Source: Enoplolaimus lenunculus (taxonomy: Eukaryota; Nematoda; Enoplea; Enoplida; Thoracostomopsidae). Taken from it: a stretch of 64,000 bases of DNA. Location of the stretch: contig JASANG010002771.1 of assembly GCA_030248215.1 (NCBI GenBank), positions 94,270 to 158,269 on the forward strand, written 5' to 3'. The position numbers and the translations under genes were made by a program. The notes below the pieces were generated by a model. It did no database searches, was not told the DNA's origin, and saw only the letters and a program-made list of their open reading frames with translations. Position 1 is the stretch's first letter, and every line of letters starts with the position of its first letter. This document shows positions 46,201 through 55,593 of the stretch, piece after piece.

Positions 46201-49200
46201 TGTTTCAAACTGTCTTTCTATTCGTCAGTAGCCGTTCTTATATTGTGTTAAATTTGGCTCTCTCTGTGTGACATATACCGTAAACTAGGCGATAAAAATT
46301 GGTTTGAAATAATTGAAAACTATAATACAATTCCATACCCGACTGAACAAGCTAGGAGACCCCAAATCATTTTAGAAAAGGCATAAGGGTCAGTTGGCAA
46401 GTGTATATCAGAAAAGCTAAAAATTTCTGGCATGGCGGTGGGAGGGAGCAACAATTTTGTAAGGGAAGCCTAAACCCATCCTGAGGACCGCATTTGTATG
46501 CTCGGCACAAAGGTATACCTTGTACTGTACAAAATATTTCCGTTCGGATAAACGCGAAGCATAATATTAGGAACAGTGACCGTGTGAAAAAATGCTTGTT
46601 TTTCATTGGCGAAAAATAAATCTGGCAACCATATACGCTGGAGTACTTGTTCGTCGACTTTAATATACGATACGTTACGCGTTTTCATGTCCGGGCGTTG
46701 GCTGAACGCCAGCCGTGGATCGTTCCATCGTTCCCGAACCAACAAATCCAATGTGTATTCCTAAAAATAAAAAAAATTAAAATTACAGTTAATAATTTAA
46801 AGCCAAAAAAATAAAGCCCTATTCACACGTGTAAGTTTTTGTTGCGAGAACTTGCATCTGAAAATTGCACGCAGAATTTGCATTTTTTCATCAGCCAATG
46901 AGAAAGCGGCTGCAATAAATTCAGTAAACATGCATGGTTAATCACACATATGAACTAAATTCCTAGCTGTAATATTTAACCCTTTCTCACATGAATATTT
47001 TCTAATTCGCCTGAGACCTACTTTTATGCTAGGATTCGAACTCCAATGACTGGAGTGGGAGGCGTATACCATCACCACTCAGCTATAGGAGCTTGACGCT
47101 CGAGCCCGAGGGGACTATCACGTCTTGTGGTGATTTAGTAGTATGTATACGTGTTGCAATTGTTAAACACTGTGCAATATATATTATTTAACGTATATAC
47201 ACTGCGCTGAGTTGTCTATAGGCATAGGCAACTCAATTTGAGAAGGGGTTAACGAATTATTTGCAGCTACAAGTTTTTCGAACGGAATTTTAAACAAAAC
47301 TTGCAAGTGCGAGTTGCAGCTGTACGTTCTCGCAGCAAAAACTTGCACGTGTGAATAGGGATCTGCAAAATTCATTGCTGTAATCATTTAAACTGGAAAC
47401 ATTGGCGGTTCCTGAAATTGGCTGTGGTGGTTTGTAGAGTCGATGAGCGCAATAGTTTTGAATTTATATACCACCGCGCCCGCTAATTTAGCCGCGGCCC
47501 TCCATGACTAGCTAACCAATCCAACTGCTAAGCTTACATTCTCATGGTTTAGTGTTCCGCGAAAATTTACACGGCGCCACTCCAATTTAAACATTCTAAA
47601 GGAACTCCTTGCCGTAAACTGGTGCAAAATTTAACGACCAATGTATAGAACAAGAGAATAACAGTAGTACAAGCATATTCCTAATCATAAGCCTAAACCT
47701 ATTTGTAAGAATGCGCTTATGTACCTACGCCTAAGCCTATGCCTGAGAACAAAATTGCTCTAAAGTTCGAGCTTACTCTATTGCAGTCTCGCGGAAAAAC
47801 ATTTACGCCTTTGATATTTACTTGGGCCGCTAAATGTTACTCTTCGCGTTATGCTGTCTAAACCCAACTGGTCAAGATGGTTGTTTGAACATTTGCTCAT
47901 TTTTTACATAATATTTTTAATATGAAACATTGACCGATCGGGCCAATGTTACTTTTAGGTCCATAACAGTACATTAAGCGTATTCTAAAGCCTAAGCCTA
48001 AGCGTTGCAAAAATGAGTTCCTAAGTCTAAGCAAAAGCCTAAGCAACAAAATGTAATCTAGAATCTAAACGTACACTTTTATAGACCTACCAGAAACCTG
48101 CACGCCCCTTAAAGTAACATGGGCAAGCAATTTTAACACCTGAAACAAGTTATTACGGTCAACGTTGCTTTTAAAATTGTCGTAACTGTAGATTAAACAT
48201 ATTCCCAAGCCTAAACCTGAGCCAGTCAAGAATGTAAGCCTACGTTTTTTACAGATCCTCCAGAAACCGGGACGGCTCTAAAAGTAACATGGCCCACAGA
48301 TCGAATGCTTACCATTGCAATTTCATCAATTGATGATATTCCTCTAACGTAACAGTCAATTTTCACTCGCGTTGGGCCTCCTGAAACAAGTATTGGAAGC
48401 GTCAGTCGACATTCAGATGAATGCTTTCGGTATTTGTGGCAAACATTACGATCGTAGCCGGTTGAGGGGTCACGAGGGCCACAGTTCCGAGCGAGTTTGA
48501 AAACCCGATTTCAATCTCAAATTATTATCAGTTGAACAAAACCGACGACCCAGTGAATTCTCTTTTACTTCGAATAACAAAAGTGTTGCTCCAAGGACGG
48601 GTCTTTAGTCCCACGAAGAAGAGTTTCACAAACTTGTTTGTAAATCATCGCAAACCCTTGTATGTCCCTCCTACAAAATTTTGCATGAACTGGCCGCGGG
48701 ATTGTACCAGGGTGTAAACGGATAGTTAAAATAACACAAACGGAAACGGATAGTGATCAAAATCACGAACGAAAACGCAAAACGAATATTGAAGTGGAAC
48801 AGTTTAAGGGCTTTTGTTTTTCCGCTATAATACAATTGAGGCATGCAAATATTTACCGGCAATTTGAAGATTGTCAAGAAAAAAAACGGATGCCGTCAAA
48901 TTTTTCTAATTTGGGATGATTTAGTTTGTATTTGAAATAGAATTATTGCAGCACATCAGTAGTGAAAAATCGAACGATTGAAACGTGATTTACAACTAAG
49001 CATAAAAATAACAGAATTTCTGGTATTTCTGTAACCGAATCAAAAACAGAAACAGACACAGATTTGTATCACAAACGGAAACGGAACACGAACATACGGT
49101 TACACCGTACTTGCTACTACACGAAAACATGGTCTGACCCTCGTGACAATCTTTCATATCCACAAATAAGTTTGTGCCAGTTAGTGGCCTAAACTCCCTT

Positions 49201-49991
49201 TAGCAAATTCGGCTGTATTCTGTCAAAATGAACCGTTAATCATATTCCGACAACGAACCGCTGGGCACACCCAACGACAAAGGGCAGATCCCGGAAGATT
49301 AGGGTTTTGGGAAATTGGGATATTACTCAGGAAATTAGGAGGCACGTGTTCTATACATGGGTCAGTGTGTGTGTCTTGTGGCTGTTTTTATGTGCGTAAA
49401 AATATGTATGAAAATGTGCCAAAAAGTAACATTTTCCACTTGTGCATTCCCCCACCAGACATTTCTGGATCCGCCACTGCCAACGACTATCGATTGTATA
49501 TAAGGTTCACTGCCTGGCTAACTTGAATGGGCGTCCCGTTTTCCCTCGGTATTGTAGTCGAGTAAGCTTCGACAGTACTCAATTTATTTGCTTGACCTTC
49601 GGCTTACGCCTTGGATTAGGTTTAGACTTATCACTGCGCGGACGCTTAAGTGTGGGCTCATCGTTCGGCTTATGCTTAGGCTAGGCTAATGGTACGCCCC
49701 TTGATAGTAACATAAGCGACTGATTTTAATCTAAGCTTACCTGTAGGTTGTTTAGGCCGAATTCGGCTATCATATTGATCGAACAGCGAATCTAACACCT
49801 TCAGCGGTACTTCGTCGTGGTCCATGCCCGAAAATGCGTTCTCTGAGTAGAATTTTGCAGCCTCACCCCCGCGTCGAATTTCACTTGCGGTCACCGCTGT
49901 GTACTGTTCGAGTAGTTTTGGATCGTAGCCTTTACCGACTGTTCCAATAGCGTGGTCTGTCCTAGCGTGAGCAATTGGCAACAGCACAACC
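36303..49991 (-). CDS. Cys-loop ligand-gated chloride channel subunit (GluCl/glycine-receptor-like)
   Basis: Eight exons join in one frame: 49991-49741, 48380-48313, 46760-46519, 45542-45460, 44763-44632, 43808-43579, 38722-38348 and 37247-36303 (775 codons with stop). The subunit forms ligand-opened channels in the plasma membrane. Visible landmarks: LDSLFDQYDSRIRPKQP, RERWNDPRLAF (loop D), IWLPDLFFANEK (loop A), the Cys loop CDMNLRDYPFDTQRC with 13 residues between cysteines, a second Cys pair in loop C (CRNEHYTGNFSC), TM1 YLPNVLLVMASWIGFWLD, PAR plus TM2 VTLGVTTLLTTTAQ, TM3 AIDVWIGACTTFVFLALVEF, a cytoplasmic loop of about 370 residues with an Asn run, and TM4 ARILFPTFFIIFMLVYTS. PAR before TM2 marks anion channels; the second disulphide is typical of GlyR, GluCl and HisCl. 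The ligand is not predictable. The signal-peptide start exon upstream was not found. Confidence 0.95.
36480..36600. repeat. Coding ATT/GTT microsatellite in the channel gene
   Basis: (ATT)n followed by (GTT)n and related triplets on the plus strand, read as Asn codons in the channel's cytoplasmic loop. Period three keeps the frame open. Confidence 0.9.
37425..37565. mobile_element. CGTACGG foldback element copy
   Basis: GGACGGTGACGTACGGTGAC repeats ending AAAAGTATAGCGGCC, matching the element at 63214-63360. It lies in the channel intron between the last two exons. Confidence 0.7.
37683..37925. mobile_element. TTAA-flanked tRNA-like MITE, right end lost
   Basis: TTAA at 37679-37682 then CCCTTTCTCACATGAATG. 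The minus strand carries TAGCTGAGCGG (A box) and GGAGTTCGAATCC (B box). The terminal inverted repeat is missing on the right. Confidence 0.8.
37986..38315. repeat. Ten-unit 33-bp array with a TGAGTCA motif per unit
   Basis: Exactly ten units of 33 bp beginning AATGAGTCACTGACTTATTT, differing only at one Y position (TTTCAAC/TTCCAAC) and one A/T. Each unit has the palindromic AP-1 consensus TGAGTCA. It starts 33 bp past the donor of the TM3 exon, in the intron. The long open frames on both strands here are artefacts of the period. Confidence 0.97.
38348..38722 (-). CDS. Channel exon: TM3 and start of cytoplasmic loop
   Basis: Acceptor ACTTTTCAG. It encodes AIDVWIGACTTFVFLALVEF then AFVNYLARRERFERPDKDG and a hydrophilic loop. 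The donor is best placed at AGATTT|GTAAGA, because the frame closes shortly after and the phase then fits the last exon. Confidence 0.88.
39206..43557. repeat. 4.35 kb satellite, unit about 72-75 bp, in a channel intron
   Basis: Roughly 59 copies of a unit built from AAGATACATTTAACTCAGTT, CAAACTTTCAACTTAAGTTT and AAGTATTAAAATTTTGAATT. A homogeneous sub-block near 42680-43290 uses a 72 bp variant (AAAATATTG, CATTTTACTC). Shrunken units occur at 40680-40870 and 41165-41330. The array fills most of the TM2-TM3 intron. Confidence 0.98.
43579..43808 (-). CDS. Channel exon: end of loop C, TM1 and TM2
   Basis: Acceptor ATTTCAG, donor ACAAAG|GTATTG. It encodes NFSCLRVEFVFNRELGYHLV, TM1, DVDSVPARVTLGVTTLL and DTLPPVSYTK. 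The intron side of the donor runs into the 4.35 kb satellite after about 20 bases. Confidence 0.97.
43958..44116. mobile_element. Left part of an ACACTGTAAATT-type MITE
   Basis: TACACTGTAAATTCCATTCA start and ACTCAG/CTGAGTT motifs match the complete element at 57743-58001. It is interrupted or bordered by the MITE at 44117. Confidence 0.6.
44117..44328. mobile_element. MITE with 47 bp inverted ends
   Basis: ACACTGGAAAAAATGGTGAG at the left and the inverse of CACCATTTTTTGCAGTGTA at the right extend to about 47 bp of inverted identity including CCGAAATAGGCT. Interior GAGTCAAATTCGACTCCG is itself palindromic. Confidence 0.88.
44394..44597. mobile_element. TTAGGC-type MITE, family 1, best copy
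   Basis: Ends GGCCAATGTATAGAGCAGGG and inverse GTTCTATACATGGGAC pair over about 24 bp. Interior holds (CCTAAG)n blocks and GCTTAAGCTTACTTTATTAC. Lies in a channel intron, 35 bp from an exon. Confidence 0.88.
44632..44763 (-). CDS. Channel exon: loops B, F and start of loop C
   Basis: The frame requires the second of two nearby AGs (TTTTAGTCAG) as acceptor; donor TACAG|GTATGC. It encodes FTETALIFEWKNSNPISVN, LQLPKFNL and DCRNEHYTG. Loop C has His where glycine receptors carry the ligand-contacting Tyr, with Tyr shifted by one. Confidence 0.93.
44940..45158. mobile_element. TTAGGC-type MITE, family 2, best copy
   Basis: Ends GGCCCATGTCACTTTAAGGG and inverse CTTAAAGTAACATTGGCC. Interior TTTCTGGTGGGTCTATAAAA and long GCTTAG arrays. 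Confidence 0.88.
45460..45542 (-). CDS. Channel exon: the Cys loop
   Basis: Acceptor TTAGTTTTAG, donor AGTT|GTAAGT, 83 bases. It encodes YSLVLSCDMNLRDYPFDTQR followed by CLMQLGS. The canonical Asp-Pro turn of the loop reads YPFD. Confidence 0.96.
46519..46760 (-). CDS. Channel exon: loops D, A and E
   Basis: Acceptor ATTTTTAG, donor CAAG|GTATAC. It encodes EYTLDLLVRERWNDPRLAFS, RIWLPDLFFANEK and MLRVYPNGNILYST. The conserved loop-D Arg and the WxPD motif are both present. Confidence 0.97.
46816..47364. mobile_element. CCCTATTCACAC-type MITE carrying a nested insertion
   Basis: Inverted ends CCCTATTCACACGTGTAAG and CTTGCACGTGTGAATAGGG. The same element without insertion is at 63584-63834, so the two copies give filled and empty sites. 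Located in the channel intron upstream of exon 46760. Confidence 0.92.
46980..47248. mobile_element. TTAA-flanked (piggyBac-like) MITE with tRNA-like core
   Basis: Ends CCCTTTCTCA and TGAGAAGGGG are inverted, flanked by TTAA on both sides (46976-46979 and 47249-47252). The uninterrupted host copy at 63.7 kb has a single TTAA there, so TTAA is the duplicated target, the piggyBac signature. The minus strand carries A-box (TAGCTGAG) and B-box (GTTCGAATC) sequences. Confidence 0.9.
47636..47828. mobile_element. TTAGGC-type MITE, family 1
   Basis: CCAATGTATAGAACAAGAG at the left, GATATTTACTTGGGCC at the right; diverged CCTAAG blocks inside. Confidence 0.75.
47940..48125. mobile_element. TTAGGC-type MITE, family 2
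   Basis: GGGCCAATGTTACTTTTAGG and inverse CCTTAAAGTAACATGGGC ends, CCTAAG/CTTAGG interior. Confidence 0.82.
48158..48297. mobile_element. TTAGGC-type MITE, family 2, short copy
   Basis: GGTCAACGTTGCTTTTAAAA to CTAAAAGTAACATGGCCC. It ends 16 bases from the donor side of channel exon 48313-48380. Confidence 0.7.
48313..48380 (-). CDS. Channel exon: beta-1 strand
   Basis: Acceptor TTGTTTCAG, donor CAATG|GTAAGC, 68 bases. It encodes GPTRVKIDCYVRGISSIDEI, the canonical 'YVRSISSIDE' segment. The donor lies 16 bases from a TTAGGC-type MITE at 48158-48297. Confidence 0.95.
48590..48705. mobile_element. GTAGCC-type MITE, diverged fragment
   Basis: CTTGTTTGTAAATCATCGCA and CCCTTGTATGTCCCTCCTAC match the interior of the 30719 family. 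Confidence 0.5.
48712..49110. mobile_element. TATCCGTTTCC-type MITE, inverted
   Basis: Left GGTGTAAACGGATAG and right CATACGGTTACACCGTAC frame AAACGGAAACGGA repeats; interior is the inverse of 58083-58475. Confidence 0.75.
49520..49716. mobile_element. TTAGGC-type MITE remnant
   Basis: CTTCGGCTTACGCCTTGG to ATGCTTAGGCTAGGC, then GCCCCTTGATAGTAACAT. It ends 25 bases from the donor side of channel exon 49741. Confidence 0.55.
49741..49991 (-). CDS. Channel exon: end of signal peptide and N-terminal helix
   Basis: Acceptor CTTTACAG, donor TACAG|GTAAGC. It opens VVLLPIAHARTD, which looks like the end of a signal peptide, and closes with KVLDSLFDQYDSRIRPKQPT, the classic start of the ligand-binding domain. 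Confidence 0.93.
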
Positions 49992-50139
49992 CTGTAAAGA
50001 TATAAGTTTGGCTCTCGTACACTCGTCGTCACATGTAATGCTTTAGGCTTAGGCTTAACTATAAGCTTAGGTAATGGCTTAGGTTTTAAGAGTATATAAG
50101 CTTAGGTACGCTTTTTCCCAAGCCGGCTCTTGTATAGAA

Positions 50140-50870
50140 ACTGGGCGTTCCACGATTTCAGTAGGGACACGTCAAATTTTGGGTCTTTTCGGTTATACCC
50201 TCACCAGCCAACGTTTAACCAAAACTGGCACGATTTTGAAAACTTTGGCAGATTTGAGCTTCTTATGACCTCCCTTGGTCACTCCTCGCTACATTTAAAT
50301 TTTTTAAAAATTTGATTTTTAAGGTTCCAAGGTCTCCCTTGAAACCCCAAAAAATGTCAAAAAGTTTCCAAATTATACAAATATGTATTATTCGATACAG
50401 CTTGCAGGGCTGAATCGAATTGTGTTAAATGTTTCGTAATTAAACAATCGGTTAACGAGTTATGGTGAAATAACAAATTTGGTACCATCCCAAAATCGTT
50501 GGCAGCGCGCCACATCCAGCGAGTTGACCATAATTCGTTAATCAATTATCTTATTACAAAAAAATTAACATTAATGGACTTAGCTTTGCAAGCTGCATCG
50601 AATGATATATAATTTGGCACCTTTTTTGACACTTTTTGGGTTTCAAAGAGGGACCTAAGGACCTTGAAAATCGAATTTTTCAAAGATTTTAATTTGGGCG
50701 TGGAATGATCAGGGCAGGTCATGAGAAGCTCAAATATGCAAAAATTATCAAAAACCGGCCATTTTTGGGCAGACGTGGGCTGGTGAGTGGATAACTGAAA
50801 GGCCCAAAAGTTCAGGCAAAGGATCTTTCCAGTGAGTTCTGGCGATTGCCCAATAAGACGCAGTGGGTTA
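50140..50870. mobile_element. Long foldback element (about 730 bp)
   Basis: The two arms are imperfect inverted copies: CCCTCACCAGCCAACGTTTA, TTTGAGCTTCTTATGACCTC and CGATACAGCTTGCAGG on the left return inverted as GGCTGGTGAGTGG, GGTCATGAGAAGCTCAAA and AGCTTTGCAAGCTGCATCG on the right. Almost no loop. No coding capacity. Confidence 0.85.
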
Positions 50871-50935
50871 ATCGCAAACGCTATAAAATTTACCAGCTTA
50901 AATGATCCTCGACGAGTTTTAGAAGATATATAACC

Positions 50936-51337
50936 TACTGTATTGACCCGAATATGAGGGGAGGGGTAATAAGGGGGGTCCCCATTTTGAGTCCGAACCA
51001 ATTAGAGTCCGTATCCCTAATTAGAGTCCATAAATGTCAATTAACCCTAATTATAGCGCATAAATGACTCCAGGACCAACTAATTTAAGTTCGAAACTTT
51101 AAAGCGTACTTAAATTTTGAAAGTACATTCCTAAGTATAACTTTGTATTATCGCTCAAGCTATCGATACTAGACAAATAAACGTTTAATTCAACGGATAG
51201 TTGCAGTACCGGATATATCAGTAATGAACGGTGGCGGAGCGTGGGTTAAAAATAAATAACCGAATAACAAAAGGGGAGTACCCTCTGGAGAGGCCAAATA
51301 AATATCAGTCCCCCCTCTTATTCGGGTGACTACAGTA
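50936..51337. mobile_element. TACTGTAGTGACCCGAATAAG-type MITE
   Basis: TACTGTATTGACCCGAATAT at the left and TTATTCGGGTGACTACAGTA at the right. Same orientation as 9851 and the best preserved with it. Confidence 0.88.
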
Positions 51338-51755
51338 GCCTCTTAAATACACCAATAGCTATGCTATAAATTCAGATTTCTGCTTTAAGAACACATAGCT
51401 AGTTTCAAGAATATACTAAAATATGAAACTTTCTAAATATTAAGTTTTTCAAAATGTTATCAAGCATTAGATTTAGCAAACACAGCAAAAAGCTCTACCT
51501 AAACAGAGTCCCAAATCGCTAACTGAACAAATATCATGAGTTACGATCTGAGGGTGGTGTCAAAAATTAACGGAACATAATAACATAGCTAGTAAAAATT
51601 GACCAACATTAAAAATATAAGACTTACGTTATTGATAAACCAAGTACAGCAGTTACACAGGGAGCCATGTACTACGCGGCGATATTAGCAAAATAACATC
51701 AGCAAAATTGACATATGTAAAAAAATCCTGAAATAGTGTTTCTATAGTTGTTCCG

Positions 51756-51944
51756 GCCTATGTTGCTCTTAGGGGCGGAACAGTAGATTAAGCGTATTCC
51801 TAAGCCTAAGCCTAGGCCTAAGCGTTGCAAAAATGTGCTCCTAAGCCTAAGTCTAAGCCTAAGCAAAAAAAATGTAACCTAGAATCTAAACCTACTCTTT
51901 TATAGGCCCAACATAAACCTTGACGCCCCTTAAAGTTACATGGG
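51756..51944. mobile_element. TTAGGC-type MITE, family 2
   Basis: GGCCTATGTTGCTCTTAGGG and inverse CCCCTTAAAGTTACATGGGC ends with CCTAAG blocks. Confidence 0.82.
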
Positions 51945-52079
51945 CCGTTGCTCAGTTTAAAATTTTCACAGCGTCCAATAAGATGCAGTTTGGTGTTCTG
52001 TGGTTAATGTGGCTGTTTTGAATAGGGCATAGCGGTCAGGGGCGCATATGCCACTAGGGATAGAGTAGAAGCTGAAGTT

Positions 52080-52560
52080 CGACCAAAAACTTAAATTTTT
52101 GTATTTTTGGTCTTATTCTCGTCTTTTCTGATTATTCCACAACCGAATTTAGTAATTTTTGAAAAATTTGATTTTTTACGTCGCAACGTCACCCTCGAGA
52201 CAAAAAAAATCAATTTTTTGCAAACATATGATTGGCTAAAGAGTCCATGGGAAACAACTGATTTAGCGTCACTTCACACTTATGGCCGCGCGTCCGTTCA
52301 GTTATTTGATCACAACTCGTTAACCAATCAGTTGATTGCAAAAAAAATTAACAATATTTGACTCAGCTCGGCCAGCTGCGTTTGAATTTTTTGAAAAAGT
52401 TTAAATTGAACTTTTCGAAAATTTAAATTTGGTTGCGGAAGGATCAGTGGAAATCGTGAGAAACTCAAATATGCAATTGCAAACATTTTCATAATTGCAC
52501 CATTTTGGTCGAACGCCGGCTGTGTAGGATCAGGAGATAACCGAAAACATCCGATACTGT
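52080..52560. mobile_element. Second long foldback, diverged relative of 50140-50870
   Basis: Arms ACCAAAAACTTAAATTTTTG ... and CACCATTTTGGTCGAACGCC with AATTTGAAAAATTTG-type inverted interiors and GATCACAACTCGTTAACC as in the first element. Confidence 0.6.
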
Positions 52561-52723
52561 CTTCGTATTATACGCATATTCCTGGGCCTAAGCCGAAGCC
52601 GAAGCCTAAGCATAAGAATGAGTTTATTCCTAAGCCTAAACCAAGCAAAAATATGTCCAAAGCTTAAGCTTACTCTATTCTAGTCCCGCACAAAAACGTT
52701 CCTCCCCTGATCTTTACATGGGC
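52560..52723. mobile_element. TTAGGC-type MITE, family 1
   Basis: GCATATTCCTGGGCCTAAGC to GATCTTTACATGGGCC. Left inverted end partly lost. Confidence 0.7.
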
Positions 52724-53014
52724 CATAGAGACGACTAAAGAATGTTAACAAACTGAAAAATAAACTCGTTTCTGGATGTCAGAAAAATTTCGTTACATAA
52801 GATTATTCTTTTCCGGGCAGACATCAGTAGTAAAATCCTCGTCCCACGGCGGGGGTATTACTACTGACATCCTCTTTACGCTCTTGCTAACTGTAAGCAC
52901 AGCTGTTTGATTGGGAAGGGTAAAAAAGAGCTACGTCCCAAGCGTTTATCTCCCATATAATCACGAACGCTTTCAACAGTAACGTTCAGCTGCCCGAGTA
53001 TAATCACGGCGGGA

Positions 53015-53158
53015 CGCTTAAGCTTAAAACTAATTTTTTGATTGGGGTTAGATTTAGGCTTAGATTTAAGTACAGGCTTATTTGTATGCTTAAGCTTACG
53101 CCTAAGCTTAAGAATATGATTATACTACTGTTACGGCCATGTTCTACGTACATTGACC
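53015..53158. mobile_element. TTAGGC-type MITE, family 1, inverted
   Basis: GCTTAAGCTTACGCCTAAGC and TTACGGCCATGTTCTACGTA at the right. Confidence 0.65.
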
Positions 53159-53337
53159 TGCGCTGCTCGTAGTCTCATTAAAACGATGCCAGTGCTTTTC
53201 GCAAAGGTCTTTCAAACCCTATTTCTATGCACCAAAACTAACTTTTTCATTTTGGTTTCTAGTATTACTCTTTTCTGATTTTCCGTCGCAAAAGTATACA
53301 AATATACTTAATTTAACATTCGAAAGACATATATCAG

Positions 53338-53494
53338 TACGGGCCCGTAGCCAAGGGATGCCGGAACCCCTCTAGAAAAATTTTGTCTCCCCTAAAAGGT
53401 TTTCAACCTTGCTTGTAAAGTCATTGAAAATTTTTAAGTTCCCTACTGAAAATTTTTTTAGCCCTCCCAGCAAGATGCGCTGTCTACGGGCTTG
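53338..53494. mobile_element. GTAGCC-type MITE, good copy
   Basis: GGGCCCGTAGCCAAGGG at the left and GTCTACGGGCTTG at the right; TTTTCAACCTTGCTTGTAAA inside. Confidence 0.8.
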
Positions 53495-53751
53495 TATCGG
53501 TAACAAACTTCAATCTAAAATGCGTAAATTCATAATATGTCTTATCGTAGAAAGGATGGGAATTAAGTTATGCTTTAGCCAGCTGTCCAAACTCCAAGTT
53601 ATTACGGTTAAACTGTTGATAGCTACCACACACACAAAAAGCGTTTCGGTTCTTTGTTTTTTGGTTTGACAAAAACTCAAATTCAAAATAAATATTGCGA
53701 CAATGCTTCTACTGAGCGTTACCTTTTGTGATTATCTACAAGGCGCGCGCA

Positions 53752-53911
53752 CGAGCCCGTCACCAAAGGGGGCCAGTAAGGACTCAGCCCACTTGGAAGA
53801 ATTTTGTCTCGTTTAGAAAATTTTCAACCTTGCTTGAAAGTCATCGAAAACCCTTTTACGCTTATCTTAGTTTATCCATCCCTATCAAGGTTGATCTGGC
53901 TACACGCCTGT
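53752..53911. mobile_element. GTAGCC-type MITE
   Basis: GAGCCCGTCACCAAAGGGGG to GGCTACACGCCTG. Same interior as 53338. Confidence 0.75.
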
Positions 53912-54033
53912 AGTGGCACCGTTATGTATGTACAAGTGGACGTCTACATTCACAATAGAGTCTGAAACAGTAAAAAATGCAAAAATCTACAGCCCCCGGT
54001 AGATTTTATTTAAAACCGTTTTTCTACTGGATT

Positions 54034-54172
54034 TCTTTCCCCCCACCCCCCACCCGGGCCGCCCCCCCGCCCCACCACCGCCACCGCCACCCCAGCCCAC
54101 CACCCCACCACCACCGCCCCCCCCCCCCCACACACACGCACACCCCCCCCCCCCCCCCACCCCACCCTAGGA
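54034..54172. repeat. C-rich low-complexity tract
   Basis: Runs of CCCCACC and pure C on the plus strand, broken by CACACACG. It produces Pro/His or Gly/Trp frames that are not genes. It is a likely place for sequencing or assembly error. Confidence 0.95.
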
Positions 54173-54185
54173 AAACATGGAAAGC

Positions 54186-54343
54186 GGACCAGTAGCCAGA
54201 TGAGGACACGGGGCTCTCAGTCCCCTAGGAAAATGTTGTCACCATCTAGAAATGTTTCAATCTTGCTTGTAAGTCATCACAAACACTTGTATGCGCATCC
54301 TGAACATTTTTTGAGCATCCCTAGCAAGGAGAGCTAGCTACGG
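54186..54343. mobile_element. GTAGCC-type MITE
   Basis: CCAGTAGCCAGATGAGG to GCTAGCTACGGGCTTGATG, directly after the C-rich tract. Confidence 0.7.
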
Positions 54344-54857
54344 GCTTGATGTAAAAGTGTGTATTTACTAAACTTTTCGAGTAACGCATAAATAAACCCC
54401 CCCCCACCACCCACCAAAGAAAAAATCCCTTGGTGACCAGTTTTTTAAGCCAAACGCAGTTTTAGCATAAAATCATTTAATCAACACAATTCACCTTCAA
54501 CTGAATGTACAAATGAGTTGAGTTTCAATCCGCCCCCCCCTGGCAAAAAATTATTGACATAGAATTCTATTGGAAGATTGTACCAGTGCCCCCATGTAAT
54601 TTTGTCTTCCCTTTGTATTAAAAAATTATTGGTGGCAAGACTGCCTTAAAATACATTAATTTTTTCTGTTGAGTTAAAAATACTAAACTTGTAAATTTTT
54701 TTGACGTTCAGCTGTTTGTTTTTAAACGATTTTTAAAGCTGAATAATACTCAATTAGCTGGCTATTGTTAAGCAAAAAAGAACACACACTAAAGTTGACA
54801 CTAAAAATTAGTCTCAATACGCAAGGCGTAAATAGAATTCGAGGCCCTTGTAAACAT

Positions 54858-55050
54858 CAGGGGCGGAACGTTTTTATGTGGGACTTCAATAGACTAAGTT
54901 TAAGCTTTAGACTATTTTTTTTGCTTGGTTTAGGCTTAGGCTTAGGTTTAGGAATAAACTCATTCTTACGCTTAGGCTTAGGCTTAGGCTTAGGCTTAGG
55001 CTTAGGAATATGCTTATAATCCTGTTCAGCCCCTGATCTTTTCATTGGCC
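54858..55050. mobile_element. TTAGGC-type MITE, family 1, inverted
   Basis: CAGGGGCGGAACGTTTTTAT to TTCAGCCCCTGATCTTTTCA with pure (CTTAGG)n runs near 54965-55010. Confidence 0.85.
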
Positions 55051-55397
55051 GAATTTGATTTCGGAATGGTTATAACTTGTACGCAAAAACTTTTGCGAAC
55101 AAGCGTATCAAATAAAAAAATATATTTTCAACTCCAGGTAGCAGTAATTTTTAAAACCATACAAACTGATGTTATTTCAATGATATCGCGGAAATATAAC
55201 TGCTGTATAACCCTCTGTTAACACGTCCCTGTGGCATAATAGAAGTATGGTGAAATTACGCTAAACGTCAGTCAAACAGAAACTCTTTTATCAATTGATA
55301 TAGACAGTAATTTTTCTTGAAGAAACAATTTAGAAAATTGGTTTAGTCTAAATCTAGAAATCTACTACACCGGTTTGGGTACTTAGACAATTATCAT

Positions 55398-55593
55398 TGT
55401 CGGCCAATGTATAGAACAGAGCCATAACAGTAGTATAAACCTTATACATAATCCTGTGCCTAAGCGAAATAATTCACAGGCTATCTCAGTCGTATAGCCG
55501 TATACAGAGAAAAGCGAAAAAATTGGTCTAAAGGTTAAGCTTACTCTATTGCAGTTGCGCAGAATAACGTTCCGCCCCAAATCTTTACAGTTG
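55398..55593. mobile_element. TTAGGC-type MITE, family 1
   Basis: GTCGGCCAATGTATAGAACA to GTTCCGCCCCAAATCTTTAC. The internal hexamer array is mostly replaced by other sequence. Confidence 0.75.

Noticed and set aside
49676-50032. Channel start at the first Met of the frame upstream of exon 49991
   Set aside because: A clear acceptor (CTTTACAG) precedes VVLLPIAHA, and the upstream frame lacks signal-peptide character, so the Met is in the intron.
53977-54209. Pro/His-rich and Gly/Trp-rich ORFs
   Set aside because: Both are translations of a C-rich low-complexity tract.
54965-55010. Internal telomere sequence
   Set aside because: The TTAGGC run is inside a MITE with defined inverted ends and recurs in other copies, so it is not a telomere remnant by itself.
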